From: Taeniopygia guttata
Taxonomy: Eukaryota > Chordata > Aves > Passeriformes > Estrildidae
Reading direction: 5' to 3'
DNA: 64,000 nucleotides
Assembly (NCBI RefSeq): GCF_048771995.1
Contig: NC_133030.1
Location: 37,780,501 to 37,844,500 of the forward strand
Positions 10,623 through 22,530 of the stretch are shown here, piece after piece (the first letter of the stretch is position 1; each line of letters starts with the position of its first letter). A program made the translations under genes and the position numbers. The notes under the pieces were generated by a model. The model was not told the origin of the DNA. It saw nothing but the letters and a program-made list of their open reading frames with translations, and did no database searches.

Positions 10623-13600
10623 AATAAATCGCTATTCCTTAAAGTTATACTTCATATCAGCGATGCTCAGGTATAACTCGCACGGCAATAACAACAAAAT
10701 TGCAATCGAAATTAATTCAGATTTAATTTTTTTTTTTATTTTTAACCCGCAGCTCAAAGTAGGTTGCTTGTATTTTGATGCTTTGCTCATGAAATATGAT
10801 TCTGGATTTGGGTCTCATACTTTGCTACCTCCCGGAAGAAGATGTTAAATGTACAGGCTTTTAAAACTCACAGGATTAACACAATTCCACCTCACACTAG
10901 GCAGATTATTCATGTGAGGAAGAGCCTTTATTTTGCTCCATTTTCCTTCTACCCTCTTTCCACTCTTTACAGAGTAAGTCAGTTCCCTGGAGAAAATCTA
11001 CCTAAGACACACAAACCACAGTACTGCAGAACAGGCTGATAGGAACGTGAACAAATAAGCCTTTCCTTTGCTTAACAAAATTAAGCCTGTGAGTGTCAGG
11101 CATCATCCTGTCTGTAAAAACTATTGTAGCTGGTTACCTACGTTGCAATTTTCTAAAAATACATATCTTGGCCTCTTCCCATATGTATTTCCGAATGCTG
11201 TACTTGGCTCTCTGGTGGTTTGTTTGTTATTCAGCATACTTGTAAAACAGTGTCTGTTAAATATGAATTGCCTTTTTTTTTCTGTAATACTGCATTGCAA
11301 AATGAAAAGGTTTCATTTTTATGAACTGTTCTGCAGCAGATATTTTTCTGTGACAGACATTCTCCTGACACTGCAGCAGAACTGATTGAGCAGAGATTTA
11401 TAACATCCCTGAAAAATAGTCTAGGATTACATTAATCTTTTTCAGCCTCCACCATGGGAAACCATAGGAATTTTCTTCTAACTCAAATTACCTTTGCCAC
11501 CAAAGATCTAGACGTAATTCCACTTCACAGAATACCAATGAATTATGGAGAATTAAGCAAAGTCTCAGAAATCTCCCATGAAGTTAACAATCTAATGACA
11601 CAGAGATTTTGTTTCCATCAGAGTACAGCTAATTTTTAAATAACAAATGAAAAGAAAATATATGGAAAACATCAACAAGACGGAGAGTAGCAAAGTAAAT
11701 GCTCCTGAATAGTTTTGGTTCAGCTTTTTTGTGGTGATGTCTTTTAACACAGTCTGAGACAGAAAATTCACCCTTGTGTGCTGTGACACGTGTGCTGTGG
11801 TATCTTAGATCTGACTTTTATTTGGCTCTGAATTTCTCTGAGAAAAGGAACTCCTCACCACATTATTGATTATAATAGATTTCAAAGTATTGGAATAATG
11901 TTATAATGTATCTTGTGGAATTAAAGGTTTTTTGAGATTTAGAAAAAGTAAGTTAAAGTAAGAAAAGGATAGAAAGTCAGATTAATTTAAGAGTCAAATA
12001 TATATATTAAATCTATAGCATTAAGACAAAAACTACTAGAAAATATCTGCCACTATCTTGAACAGATTCCGTTTCTTTCTTGCTATTAGAGATGATACAG
12101 AAAGATTATCTAAGAATGATGAAAATAATTTTGTTTGGGTTTGCATAGTCAGTTTATATCTTTAAAGCAGTGTTTTTTTTCTATTACATGGCATAAACTT
12201 ATGTGGAATCAGAGAAATCTAAGAAATAGAAATATACTCAGCACATTTTTTTGGCAGAGAATACATATAGGATTTTTCCTGAAGCACATTTTTTTGTCTA
12301 CTTCAGTTTAAAAATTCTCTTTTGATGGCATTTCCATCATTTCCCTCAGGAAACTACTCCACTGAAGAGCATATCATTTTGACAGGGAACTTTTCTCATG
12401 ATTAACCTACATATTTTCTTTTTTCATTTGGCTGATTAGCCTTAGCCACCTTTCTGTGGATTTTGTCACTCAGCTAGCAGTGTTGTGGCCTTATGCATTC
12501 GGGCTGTTTTAATTAATATATTTCTCTAGACTAAATACCATGAAAGTGTCAGCTCATGAGAAAGATTAGCCAAGAAAATAATTTGCATCTTTAGCTTCCA
12601 GAAGTTACAACTTTTGAGTGGCATAAACACCTTAATTTTCCTGTTTCTCACTAGTAAGCTGCCATACACAGTATTTGGAGAAAGAGCACCTGACCCATCT
12701 GCTTAGTAGAAAACTGTCTGAGAGTTCTAGGATGAAGCTGGGGGGGATGCTGAATGCCACATATTCAGTTTTCCTGCTGTATGGTGCCACAACATCTCTC
12801 TAGGTTTTCCTACTCTGAATGTAATTCTTGGGAGGAGCTTCATCAGGGCACACAGGGCCTCAAGTGACAAGGAAGTTGTGGTTCTGCTTCTGATTTTGTG
12901 TCACGACATCACTCATGGTGGTTTAAAACCTAAGGCAGGATTCTTGATGTGCCAAGTATTAAAGCTGTCAGATAGAAGTGAGGAAAGGCCAGAGGGAACC
13001 TCCACTGTCCTGTGCAGGAGTTCCCTGTGCCCCAGAGAGGGCATCCCTGAGGAGACAGGGCATTCCTGTGTTGTGACTGAGTGACAGCACCGTGCTCATA
13101 CGCAGGGCTGTGACACCAGACTGCCCAAGCTGTAAGGCTGTTCTCCAAACCCTGACTCTGGAGAAGAAGGGATGTACATATGTGAACTTGCACTATGTAT
13201 TTGAGCATCCTGGGGAAAATTCAGCACAACCATTGTGGAACTTACTGTGCACATGCTGTAGATTTGATCTATTCATGATATATTTGAGTCACTGTGGAAA
13301 TAATAAGTCCTTTATTCATATATGTACAAGGCATTCATTGTAGACCTGGAAATACAGTAGATCTTCATCTAAATGGGAATAATGCAAGGCTAAAAGGAGA
13401 AGTCTGTTGTCAAAGTGGCATGACTAGCAGGTTTTCTCCCTTGTTTTTTATTTGCTTTTCATGGACCTGATTGGTTTTGTGTGTTTCTTCTTTTGTCAAA
13501 GATTTGTATGTGCACATTTGTTCCATGAAGTGACTCTTAATATGAGCTTTCTCACCTGGATGGACAACTGCATCTCCAGTTTTAAGCCATATCTTACTGA

Positions 13601-16600
13601 ATCATGAACCATAATTTTACTAGTACTTATTTATCTTACTATGACTCCCTTAGTGAATTTGTACCTTCCATATTTAAAAGTGGCACAATTGACCCAAGTG
13701 TTTTAAATATATTTTAGATAAAATTTATTGGCTTTATTGCTTTGCATGCCACATTTTTATAACCTTTTGGAAAGATGTAATGAAATGTTTGAAGAAAGAT
13801 TTATCTAAGGAACACATTTTTTACTAGCAGGGCTAAAGATTGGGTGTACGAATTGATGATTAGCATTTATGACTTCTACAGATTAAATAAAAATATAAAT
13901 GTCTTTTAAGATCTAAGCAATCATCTAGAAGTCTTAATAAAATGTGTCATCAGGCTCAAATTAGATTACATCTAATGGGAAGCTACAGTTATGATATTTC
14001 CTTATACATTCAAAGAAGACACGAACAGAAGTGAAACAGCTGGAGAGGAAAATGAAATGTGTATTTTCTCTCAAGTGAAGAAATATATAAGTGAAAGAAG
14101 ATGGCAATACTAGTGCCTTCAGAGATAAAGATTATGCTTATTTCCTGGGAGAAAGGAATATATGTTCAACGTCATAGAAAGAATTTCCTTAGGAGGAAAA
14201 ATTCATACTCTTTTTGGTTTTTTAATTAATTCTGGGGGGGAAATGGGAAGCATGGTGGGGGAGGGGGGACAGGAGGATAGGAGGGACCAGGTGATGAATA
14301 TAATGTCAGTTCGATTTTTTAGTATACTGTATTACTGGTAGAACTACAGGGTTTACAGAGCTGGGTTTTAAAGACCAACTCTTTCTGCTTTCTGTTGCAA
14401 ATTGTAACCCAAACTGCCTTTATACCTGCATGAAATTGAGTATGTGAATAGTTAAATTGATATAAGCATGGCTACTTTTTGTTTTAAATACATTAGTGTA
14501 CTGACAAGAAAGAGACTATAACATTTTCTCAATAGGACCAAAGTATGAACCCTTCTTTCAGCATCAGAGAATGTGAAGAATGCAACAAAAATATTTTTTT
14601 TTCAACTGTTTTTAGACATTTATAATAAATGCCAGCAGAGTTGAATTAAATAGCAAGGGTCTTAAAAAATCTACCAGCATATTTCCACCCTCAGTTTGAC
14701 AGTTTCAAATAATTATTTTTCTTTTATTGTCCTGGTACATATCCGAAATTCCTGTTTCACCTAACCAAAGCTTAGGTGAATTAATCTGCTCAGCAAGATG
14801 AATGCAGCCATCCCCTAGAGGTGTGTAACATGCCATCCCTAAGAGTGGAGACATGTACCTGTACACAGCCTGGAACACCTAAAGATCAGACTTATATACC
14901 GTCAACATTTTTGACAAAAATGCTGGTTCTCCTTCATTAGCTCTTACCTCCCTAAGTGCTATCCTATCAAAGATAGGATTCACTCAAGCTAGTCTCTGAT
15001 TTTATTTTTTTTTGTTATTCTGGAAGAAGGTTAAAAATCCTTTTTTTCCTGATATACCTCTGATAGACATAAACACAGCTAAAAAATATCATACTTGCTA
15101 GTCTCAGGCTTGCTTACAAACAGGTATCTGTCAAGGTCATGAATTACCTGTGATTACCAGCTTGCCAGACTCAGCCACTTTCAGCATTGTGCTATGCCAT
15201 TTAAATAAAAATTACAGCCTGATCAGAAAAATATTGATCCATAAACCCACAGGTTTTTTATAACTTTACACATTGAAACTGAAGGAATAGGACTAAATAT
15301 GACACTTCATAATACACACCAGACCTTGGTCATGACCAAATAGAATTAATAACATACCACTGGTGTGCAACACTTGCAACATTTACCAAACAGTAAATTA
15401 CTAGGGGGACAAAAATCAACTGATATTGGTCTGGCTATTTTTAACCACCAAATCAATGGAGAAGACTCATGCATCTTGGGTTGGTCACTCCTGAACACAG
15501 CAAGAACCTTCCTGTGGTCCTAATCTTCTATAACAGGAAGGGTGTGTTAGGGCTCCTAACACCTTATGGCTTTGTAATGAAATGAAAGTCCTTTCTGGTA
15601 GAACATTGGGTCCTACACAATTCACCAGGCACACAGAAGTCACCTCCTAGCAAGTCTGCAGTACACTGTGATAAGGTTAACCACAGGTTCATGCATTTCA
15701 TTTGTATTCTGGCTCTGAGTTTTTGCATCTCAGATCTAGTTTTCTCTTAATCTACCTTGATAGCAGTTACATATTTTTGTCTGTCTTCTAGATATATATA
15801 CCATATGAATTAAAAAAAAAAAAAACAACTTAATAACCACTAAGCAACAAGAAGACTGAAAACCATTTGCAGGGGAGCTGCTAGTGCCTGCATGGCCTGA
15901 GTTCTACCTGATTCTTACTCTTCTCTTTTCTCACACAATTGATAGCTTTCCTTTTAACAATGTACTGGAAATGGCAAACCAGAGATAGGTTTAGATATTT
16001 CAGATTTGCCTAGGACACCACATTGGCTCAAATAACAACTTCCACATTCTGGTTCACATTTGCTGAAAGTTCCAAACCAGACTATTGATCTCTGCCTCCT
16101 ACCTCTACATTCAGATGATGTCAATATGGCTGTTCATTAGCCCCTGAATATGAAATAATCATCAGAACTAAACATCTCTTGTAGTCCTTTAATAGTAGAA
16201 AGACAAATTACTACTCTCTATGCCTCTTATCCTATGTTATAGCCTCAGAGATAGTTTTATCTTTAGCATTAGGGAACTAAAATCAGTCACCGCTGCTGAG
16301 AAGACTTGAGCTGTCTCTGAGTCACTTCTGCCAGCCTCTGAATTCTGTTCAGCAGTTCCTCACTGAAAGGAAGCCTATTTTTTTAGAAGCATTGCAGACC
16401 CCAGAGTAGGCAGATGAAACTGCAATGATGATGTGATGTATTTAAAATAAATTTTCTTTTCTCCTCCAGTCTTTTTGCTTTTTTCCTAACTTGGTTTCAA
16501 AATGTTTCTTCCAAAATTTTCCTCTGATCTGAAAGGCAAGAGGAAATGGCTGGAACTTTTAATTGCTCATCAACTTTGTCTCCTGTACCTGGGCTTCAGA

Positions 16601-18424
16601 AAGCTTGTTGTTGAATTAGAACAGCTCCTACCCACAGTAAACAAACCAGGGAATATAAAGAACTCCGTCCTAGTCTCAAGAGGCTCTTTGAAAACCCTGC
16701 TCACATCCTGAGCTGATGCCATTTCATGAAATGCTGGGTGACTGGCAAATTAATTCTGTGTGCAAGGAGAAAGCCACATGCCACCCTACAGTTTCTGTAA
16801 GTAGTAAACAATGTCCTTTTTGTTGACATGATCAATCCTACCAAAAATGTGAATTGAATTCTGGCTCATAGATTTTACTGTTGACATTTCTGGGACAAAA
16901 ATATAGCCACTCAAAGGTTCTTTGACGATGCAGAGCCAAGGTAATATATGTATGATATTTTAGCCCTTATATCTTTGCCTGGGTCCAGCCCAATCCTGTA
17001 TTACAAAGGGATGTGAGAATTATCCACTGGTCACAAATGTTTCAGGAAAATGAGAAGAGCCAATTCTATGGTATTTCCATTAAATCCTGCCCAAAAAACA
17101 GCTAAGAGAACAACAAAAAAAAAAAAAAATCCACAGGTTTTCTTTATACCATATAAAGGAAAGTCAAAACAAATAGAAGTGCACAAATATTTTTTTTTAC
17201 TTAAACCAGTCACCTATAAACTACAATTTTATTTTTAATCCTCTTCTGTTTAAACAGCAGACCTATTTTTGTGTAGAACTTCTGTTGGCAATTTTCCTCC
17301 AAGTGCTTTGAATGTGTTCATAATAAGACCGTTAGTTTAGTGATTGCTGCACTAATGTGATGTAAGGAATGAAAAGAATGATTCATTTCTTATTCTAAAG
17401 CTTTAAATACAAATTAACACAAAGAAAAAAACCCACTAATCTTCTTTGGGGGGGATTTAGATGTTACAGTATTACACAGTCTTCTTTACAGCAATAAAAG
17501 AAATAACCTTAGAAAATTAAGTAAAATGAATTTTCAATTAATTCCAGAAACCTCGACAAATGCATTTTGAAAGAGTAAAATGCAACTTTGTTCAGTATAA
17601 ATTGAAATTGCCTTTTGTGCTTAATATAGTTCACTTATAATTAGCTGAAGATTTTGTTCTGGTTTGAAACAAAGTTCCATCTTGAGATTACTGTGCACTG
17701 TGTACACAGAACTTTTATCAAGAAAGGCTGGTGCTGCAGGGTTTGCTTTGACAGCCTTTATCATAGCTTTATAGGAATGAAAAGTGAAAGAACACAGCTG
17801 GTTTTAACAATGGGGCATGTTCAACATTAGACCAAAACACATTAGATATTGCAAAAATATTGCACATTATATTTATAGCTCCATGCAAGTTTTTGAAATT
17901 CATGCTGATGCTGCTCTAATCCAGCTTGTTAGAACAATCTGTCCCCTAATGATGGAATTCGATTTCACTTTGAGAAACTGCTTTTTAAACTGGTAGCAGG
18001 AGGGCTGGATCCAGAGCACTCATAAAAAAATAATGATCAAGTATACTTGTGGTATAATTTGAAGGTCTCTGTCAGATGCTGAAACTACATTTGCAGTGGT
18101 CTATTTGTCTATTATGCTCACTGTTTCTGAAAATACCATTCCAAGAACTTCCTGGCATTCAACCATGCGGTCCTTCAGATTATGCTTATAGGAAAAACAT
18201 CTAGGATGAGATTCCCCAAAGATATTTCAACAGCACCTCCAACATTTAAGAACATTGCTTCATCTCCCACTCATTTCTTTATCTCCACTCATTACTTCAT
18301 CAGCCTTAAATAATCTAAATTCCAAATATTCTGCTGAATACCCAGAAACACAAAAGATCTCTCACATCTTGAGGTCCCCAATCGCTGTAACACTTAAACC
18401 TTTGCAAATAGATTTATCAGTCAG
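10623..18424. other. Long unique AT-rich non-coding stretch
   Basis: These 7.8 kb hold no recognised gene, RNA gene or mobile element. Local features are a G-rich run (14234-14285, listed separately), poly-A runs near 15812 and 17117, and a somewhat GC-richer patch at about 12960-13170 with no identifiable content. Frames of up to 105 codons (11068-11385) look like chance ORFs rich in F, L, C and S. Confidence 0.55.
14234..14285 (+). other. G-rich run, potential G-quadruplex
   Basis: G runs of 7, 3, 5, 6 and then 2, 2, 3 bases are separated by short loops on the plus strand (14234-14240, 14245-14247, 14257-14261, 14263-14268 and following). The pattern fits a potential quadruplex. No gene or promoter is evident nearby. 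Confidence 0.5.
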
Positions 18425-18470
18425 ATTGGTTTGGTTTAGTTTGGTTTGGTTTCATTTTGTTTCATTTGTG
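18425..18470. repeat. Imperfect (TTTGG)n pentanucleotide repeat
   Basis: This is a short run of TTTGG/TTTGGT units (about 18428-18452) decaying into TTTCATTTTGTTTCATTTG. It lies about 210 bp to the left of the LTR at 18680. It is a simple sequence with no coding meaning. Confidence 0.7.
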
Positions 18471-18679
18471 ACACGAGGCCTTTTGTACATACTCAGAACA
18501 TGCCACACCAAGGACAGCAGTTTTCTATCTAGGCCACTGGCTAAAATCTTCACCAAATGTTCGCTGCCCAGATTGCATACCATGCTTGCTCCTGGCAAAC
18601 AGAATGCCAGCTGATCCAGACCAAAACCACAACAACTCAACAATATGGATGATCACATGAGAGTGCCAGACTCAAGTCC

Positions 18680-19280
18680 TGAACTGGTGGTTTAACTCCA
18701 GCCAGAAACTGAGCCCTGGGCAGCTGCTTGCTCACTCCCTCACCAAGTGGAACTGGGGAGAAAATCAGAAGGGTTAAACCTAGAAAACTCATGGGCTGAG
18801 GTGAAGACAGTTTAACAGGGGAAGCAAAAGCTGCCGACACAAGCAAAGCAAAACAAAGATTTAATTCAGTGCTTCCCATGGGCAGGCAGGTGTTCAGCCA
18901 TCTCTGGGAGAGCAGGGCCCCATCTCATGTAACAGTGACAGGGAAGACACACACCATCACTCAAAACATCCCCCCCTTCCTCCTTTAACCCCTCACCTTA
19001 TACAATGAGTCTTATACACTATGATGTCACATAGTCTGGAATATCCCTTTGCTCAGCTGGGGTCACCAGGCCTGGCTGTGTCTCCTCCCAGCCTCCCGTG
19101 TACCCCAAGTTCCGCTCCAGCGTGGCCATACAAAAAGCAGGAAAGGCCTGGGCTCTGTAAATTCAGCGATAATAAAAGCATCTTTATATAATCAGCTCTC
19201 TGTTCAGCACAAATCCAAAACCTAGCCCCACACTAGCCACTGTGAAGAAAATTAACTCTATTCTAGTCCAAACCAGCACA
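18680..19280 (-). mobile_element. Solo LTR of an avian ERVL-like retrovirus, minus strand
   Basis: On the minus strand the block starts TGTGCTGGTTTGGACTAGAA at 19280 and ends near 18680 after GGAGTTAAACCACCAGTTCA, giving TG...CA ends. This start and end, and internal boxes such as GGGATATTCCAGACTATGTG and CTGCCTGCCCATGGGAAG, are those I know from a widespread avian endogenous retrovirus LTR class. In the sense direction there are a CRE/AP-1-like TGACATCA (19022-19029), two TATAAG boxes (about 18997-19003 and 19011-19017), and ATTAAA at 18860-18865, a possible polyadenylation signal. No internal retroviral genes flank it, so it is a solo LTR from recombination. A perfect target-site duplication is not evident, so the ends are good to a few bases. 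It shares blocks with the LTR at 22007-22530. Confidence 0.88.
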
Positions 19281-21750
19281 CTTACATTAGAGATTATACA
19301 TAGCCCTGGTCCCGATTTACTACAGAAGTGAAAGCATATTTATATGTAATGTGAAACAGGTTGCTCTTTATGATGTTTGGAAGAGATTGCAATCTGCCAC
19401 TGAAACACCAAATTCCTTTGAGATCAAATTTGTTTAGCTCATTTTATGTAATCAAAAAAATTCAGTGAAAATACCTTTCAGTGAAAATCTCAGATAATTA
19501 CTCTTGTGTTTCTGTATTTTTCCTTATATTTGTAGTCAAGCTTTGAATCCATTATTGTGAGCTTGACAATAAACAACAGCTGAAACTGAAATAAGATTAT
19601 TATTTACAAATTCTATGAAATATCTTTGTCTACCCAGTGGTGTACTGAATGTAATATCTATATCAGAATGCAATCTTATGTCATTAACAGTAAAATTATG
19701 AACATTTTCTATATGTAAGGAATATGTTATATTGCTGAGCCCTGGAATCCCATGTCAATATTTTCTAGTTAGCCAGCAAGATAACCTGGTAGGCTGTCTG
19801 GTGATCCACTGTCAAAATTCAGTCTCTATACAATCATGAGTAACAAAATTTGCTGTTGTAATTGTCTTGAAAAAGACTGTTAATAATGAAGTATTATATA
19901 AATATTTTAACCTATTTAGCATTAGCACCAGTACATGTAGTCAAGGAGCACAAATGCTGGGTGTAAACTTACTTGATAGACTGTGAAGGCATAAATAATG
20001 GATATTTACATCCACTTTAGTTTCAAATCAGAAATCACCACTATTACGATAGTCAGGGTATGCCTGTGGTTATATGAAGTCATTATTTTTAATTGTGAGT
20101 GAAGATACTGCGCTAATGGTGACATATCAAAACTTGACAAAAATATCAATCTTATATTTTCCTCTACCCTAAAAACTAATTTATTTTGTAATAAAAGGAC
20201 AAGACTATGATTTTGGTGTTTCCTTAACTGAGGTGTTGGGTTTCAAAAATAAAAAATATTACATGTGAGAAGGCTTGAAATGTGGATATTCAGTATAGCC
20301 AAGCTCCCTACTTCATCACCTACTACAATCGGTCACCTTTCTGCAACTTGTTGTTGACGTGTATGTTTCAAGGACTGCTTGGTAAAAATGGGAATTTGCC
20401 TCTTTCATTAACTGTGTGGAGTCTTTTTACTTGCAATAAAGTTTATTTCTGCACACACTAATGTTTAGCTATGTGCATGATTTGGTATGTATCTTTAGAT
20501 GCATTCATTCATCATGTGTTATTAAAACTCAGGTTTGGGTTTCATTTTCTAAAGTCCCCATCTGTCTTGGTAGAGACATTGTTGTTACATCCTTTAACAA
20601 ATGTTTTGGACTAAGCATTCATGAAAACAAAGTATGAAGACGAAATACAGTTAATGACTCTAACACCAAAAGTCTATTTAACAGATTCAAGAAATACAGA
20701 TTCAACTGATTGATACTAATAGATATGTCTGATAAAGGAAAATGGGGCACTTTTATACTAATCTTGATTGGATTGAGATTTTACTTCCTTACTTTGGAAA
20801 TGACAGTACATGTCTGTAATGTTTGGTGTCTGGATAATGACATTTTATCCTAGCAAAACAAACAAAAAAAAAAAAAAAGGAAGTGTGAGTGTGGAAGGAT
20901 AGAGCAGAAGCATAACAGCAATTAAAAAGGTTGACTGCAGAGAAATTGCAGCAACCTTTATTGTACGTCAGACAGCATTCCTTTAAATTTCCTGTCACAG
21001 AAAATGAGAGATAGATGTGTTCTTCCAGTTTACAAACAACTGTGTCTACAAATGTGGCTCATGATTGTGAATGTCAAGACAGGCCTACCCGCAAAGGCTG
21101 GAAAACAGTGTTTCAGGTCACTGTATCAGAATGTTGTAATTTAATATCATAATACCATTATGTTGTAATTTAATTGTTCAAGAGCATATAAAGTTTTAAG
21201 TCCAAAACATCAAACAATTATGATTTTGCACTCTTATGGTATACATAATCAATCAAGATATCATTAATCTTTCTGTAAAGTGTTTCATTTCATCTTAAAA
21301 CAGAAATATGTGAAATACCTATTTATTGCAAATATAAAAACATTTAAAAGTACAAATTTATGATCTAATTTATCTTTTCAAGTCAAAGCTATGAATAAAG
21401 AAATAAAATTAAATAACTGACCTCTGAATACTTCTTTATATTAAAATATTAGGTATGCTAACATCAGTTTTATTAAAAAAAATCTATTGTTATATTTTGA
21501 CGAAGAATCTTGAAATTTGAAATATTTATATGAATAGAAACCCACATATTATTTGACAGTTGTGGGCATACAGAATTTACTATTATGAGACAATGTCATT
21601 GATCAGTTGCTGAAAGAACTGAATTATCATTTAGATTACTGAATATTCAAGTGTATAAATGAAGTAAATAATGCATTACAAATGCATAACTGAATCCAAT
21701 AAGCACATGACTTTCTTCCTAATGTTCAATCTGTTTTAGCCAAACTTGAG
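19281..21750. other. Unique AT-rich non-coding stretch
   Basis: No gene or mobile element is recognised between the two LTR-bearing segments. A poly-A run is present near 20864. A 15-base direct repeat, ATGTTGTAATTTAAT, occurs twice within about 45 bp at 21131-21175. Confidence 0.55.
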
Positions 21751-21758
21751 TGAATGAA

Positions 21759-21789
<31 letters not shown>

Positions 21790-21793
21790 ATAC
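21751..21793. repeat. (TAAA)n tetranucleotide microsatellite
   Basis: About ten AAATA/TAAA units run from 21751 to 21793, opening with GAATGAATAAATAAATAAA. It is a plain simple repeat. Confidence 0.95.
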
Positions 21794-21854
21794 ATTTACT
21801 TTGAAATTAGCTTTATGAGCCAAGATAGGAGGCCTCCAATTCATCAAGACATAA

Positions 21855-22006
21855 CCAAGACATGCCCTGCTGGGGTTGGACTAACTTTGGCCATCTGGAA
21901 CAGTTCTGCACTGACAACAGCAATAGGAGATGATCTTTACTGAAAATAAGTGGGCCTGGACATGTCCTAGAGTCCAGTTCATTTTCCCCACCACAGCCCC
22001 CTACAG
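21855..22006 (+). mobile_element. Possible ERV-associated sequence left of LTR
   Basis: This 150-bp piece has a GC content and style unlike the flanking unique DNA (CCCTGCTGGGGTTGGACTAA, CCCCACCACAGCCCCCTACA) and runs directly into the LTR at 22007. It may be an upstream extension of that LTR or a remnant of retroviral interior. I see no reading frame or primer-binding site. The call rests mainly on position and composition. Confidence 0.3.
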
Positions 22007-22530
22007 TGCTGTACTTTGAATTGGTAGTAAGGATGGTGTTGATAATAAAACAGTGTTTTAGCTACTGGTGAGGATCCCTGGCACAGCGTCAAGGCTGTCT
22101 CTCCAAAATTCTGCCCCTCACAAGTAGGCTGGGGGTGGTCAAGATCCTTGGAGAGGACAAAACCAGGCCAGCTGACCAAGTTAACCACACGGATGTTCCA
22201 AGCCACATGACACCAGCTCAGCTATCAAAGCTAAGAAAAGGAGGAAGCAAGGTGCATTTATTATTTACAGTGTTAACCTTCCAGAGCAACCATTACACAG
22301 CCTGAGGTCCTGTTTCCTGGGAAGTGGCCAAACAGCTCTTGTCAATGGAAAGCAGAGAAATATATTTTTTTCTCATCGCTTGTGAAAATGCAGCCTTTAG
22401 CTTTTGCTTTAGTAAACTGTTTGTCTCAACCTATGAGTTGTCTTCTACCTCTATTCCACCTGTCCAGCTGAGAAAGTGGAATGGTAGAAAGGCTTGGTGA
22501 GCATCTGGCATACAGCATCGAGCCATTTCA
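22007..22530 (+). mobile_element. Solo LTR of an avian ERVL-like retrovirus, plus strand
   Basis: The plus strand reads TGCTGTACTTTGAATTGGTA near its start. It continues through GTGTTGATAATAAAACAGTG, GGCTGTCTCTCCAAAATTCT and GGGGGTGGTCAAGATCCTTG, and ends near 22530 in AGCCATTTCA. Blocks shared with the minus-strand LTR at 18680-19280 include GCTTTTGCTT and the box at 22411-22437 (TAAACTGT, CTCAACC, ATGAG), which matches 18788-18816 on the opposite strand. The similarity is partial, so this is a related but distinct subfamily. No internal retroviral genes are present. The exact 5' end is uncertain because similar-looking sequence continues to the left. Confidence 0.8.

Noticed and set aside
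10241..10627. ORFs of 127 and 88 codons on opposite strands
   Set aside because: Both cross the CpG islet and are low-complexity A/R/S/G products of base composition.
15812..20878. Poly-A runs (near 15812, 17117, 20864) as possible retropseudogene tails
   Set aside because: No coding-like sequence precedes them and birds have few processed pseudogenes, so they are plain homopolymers.
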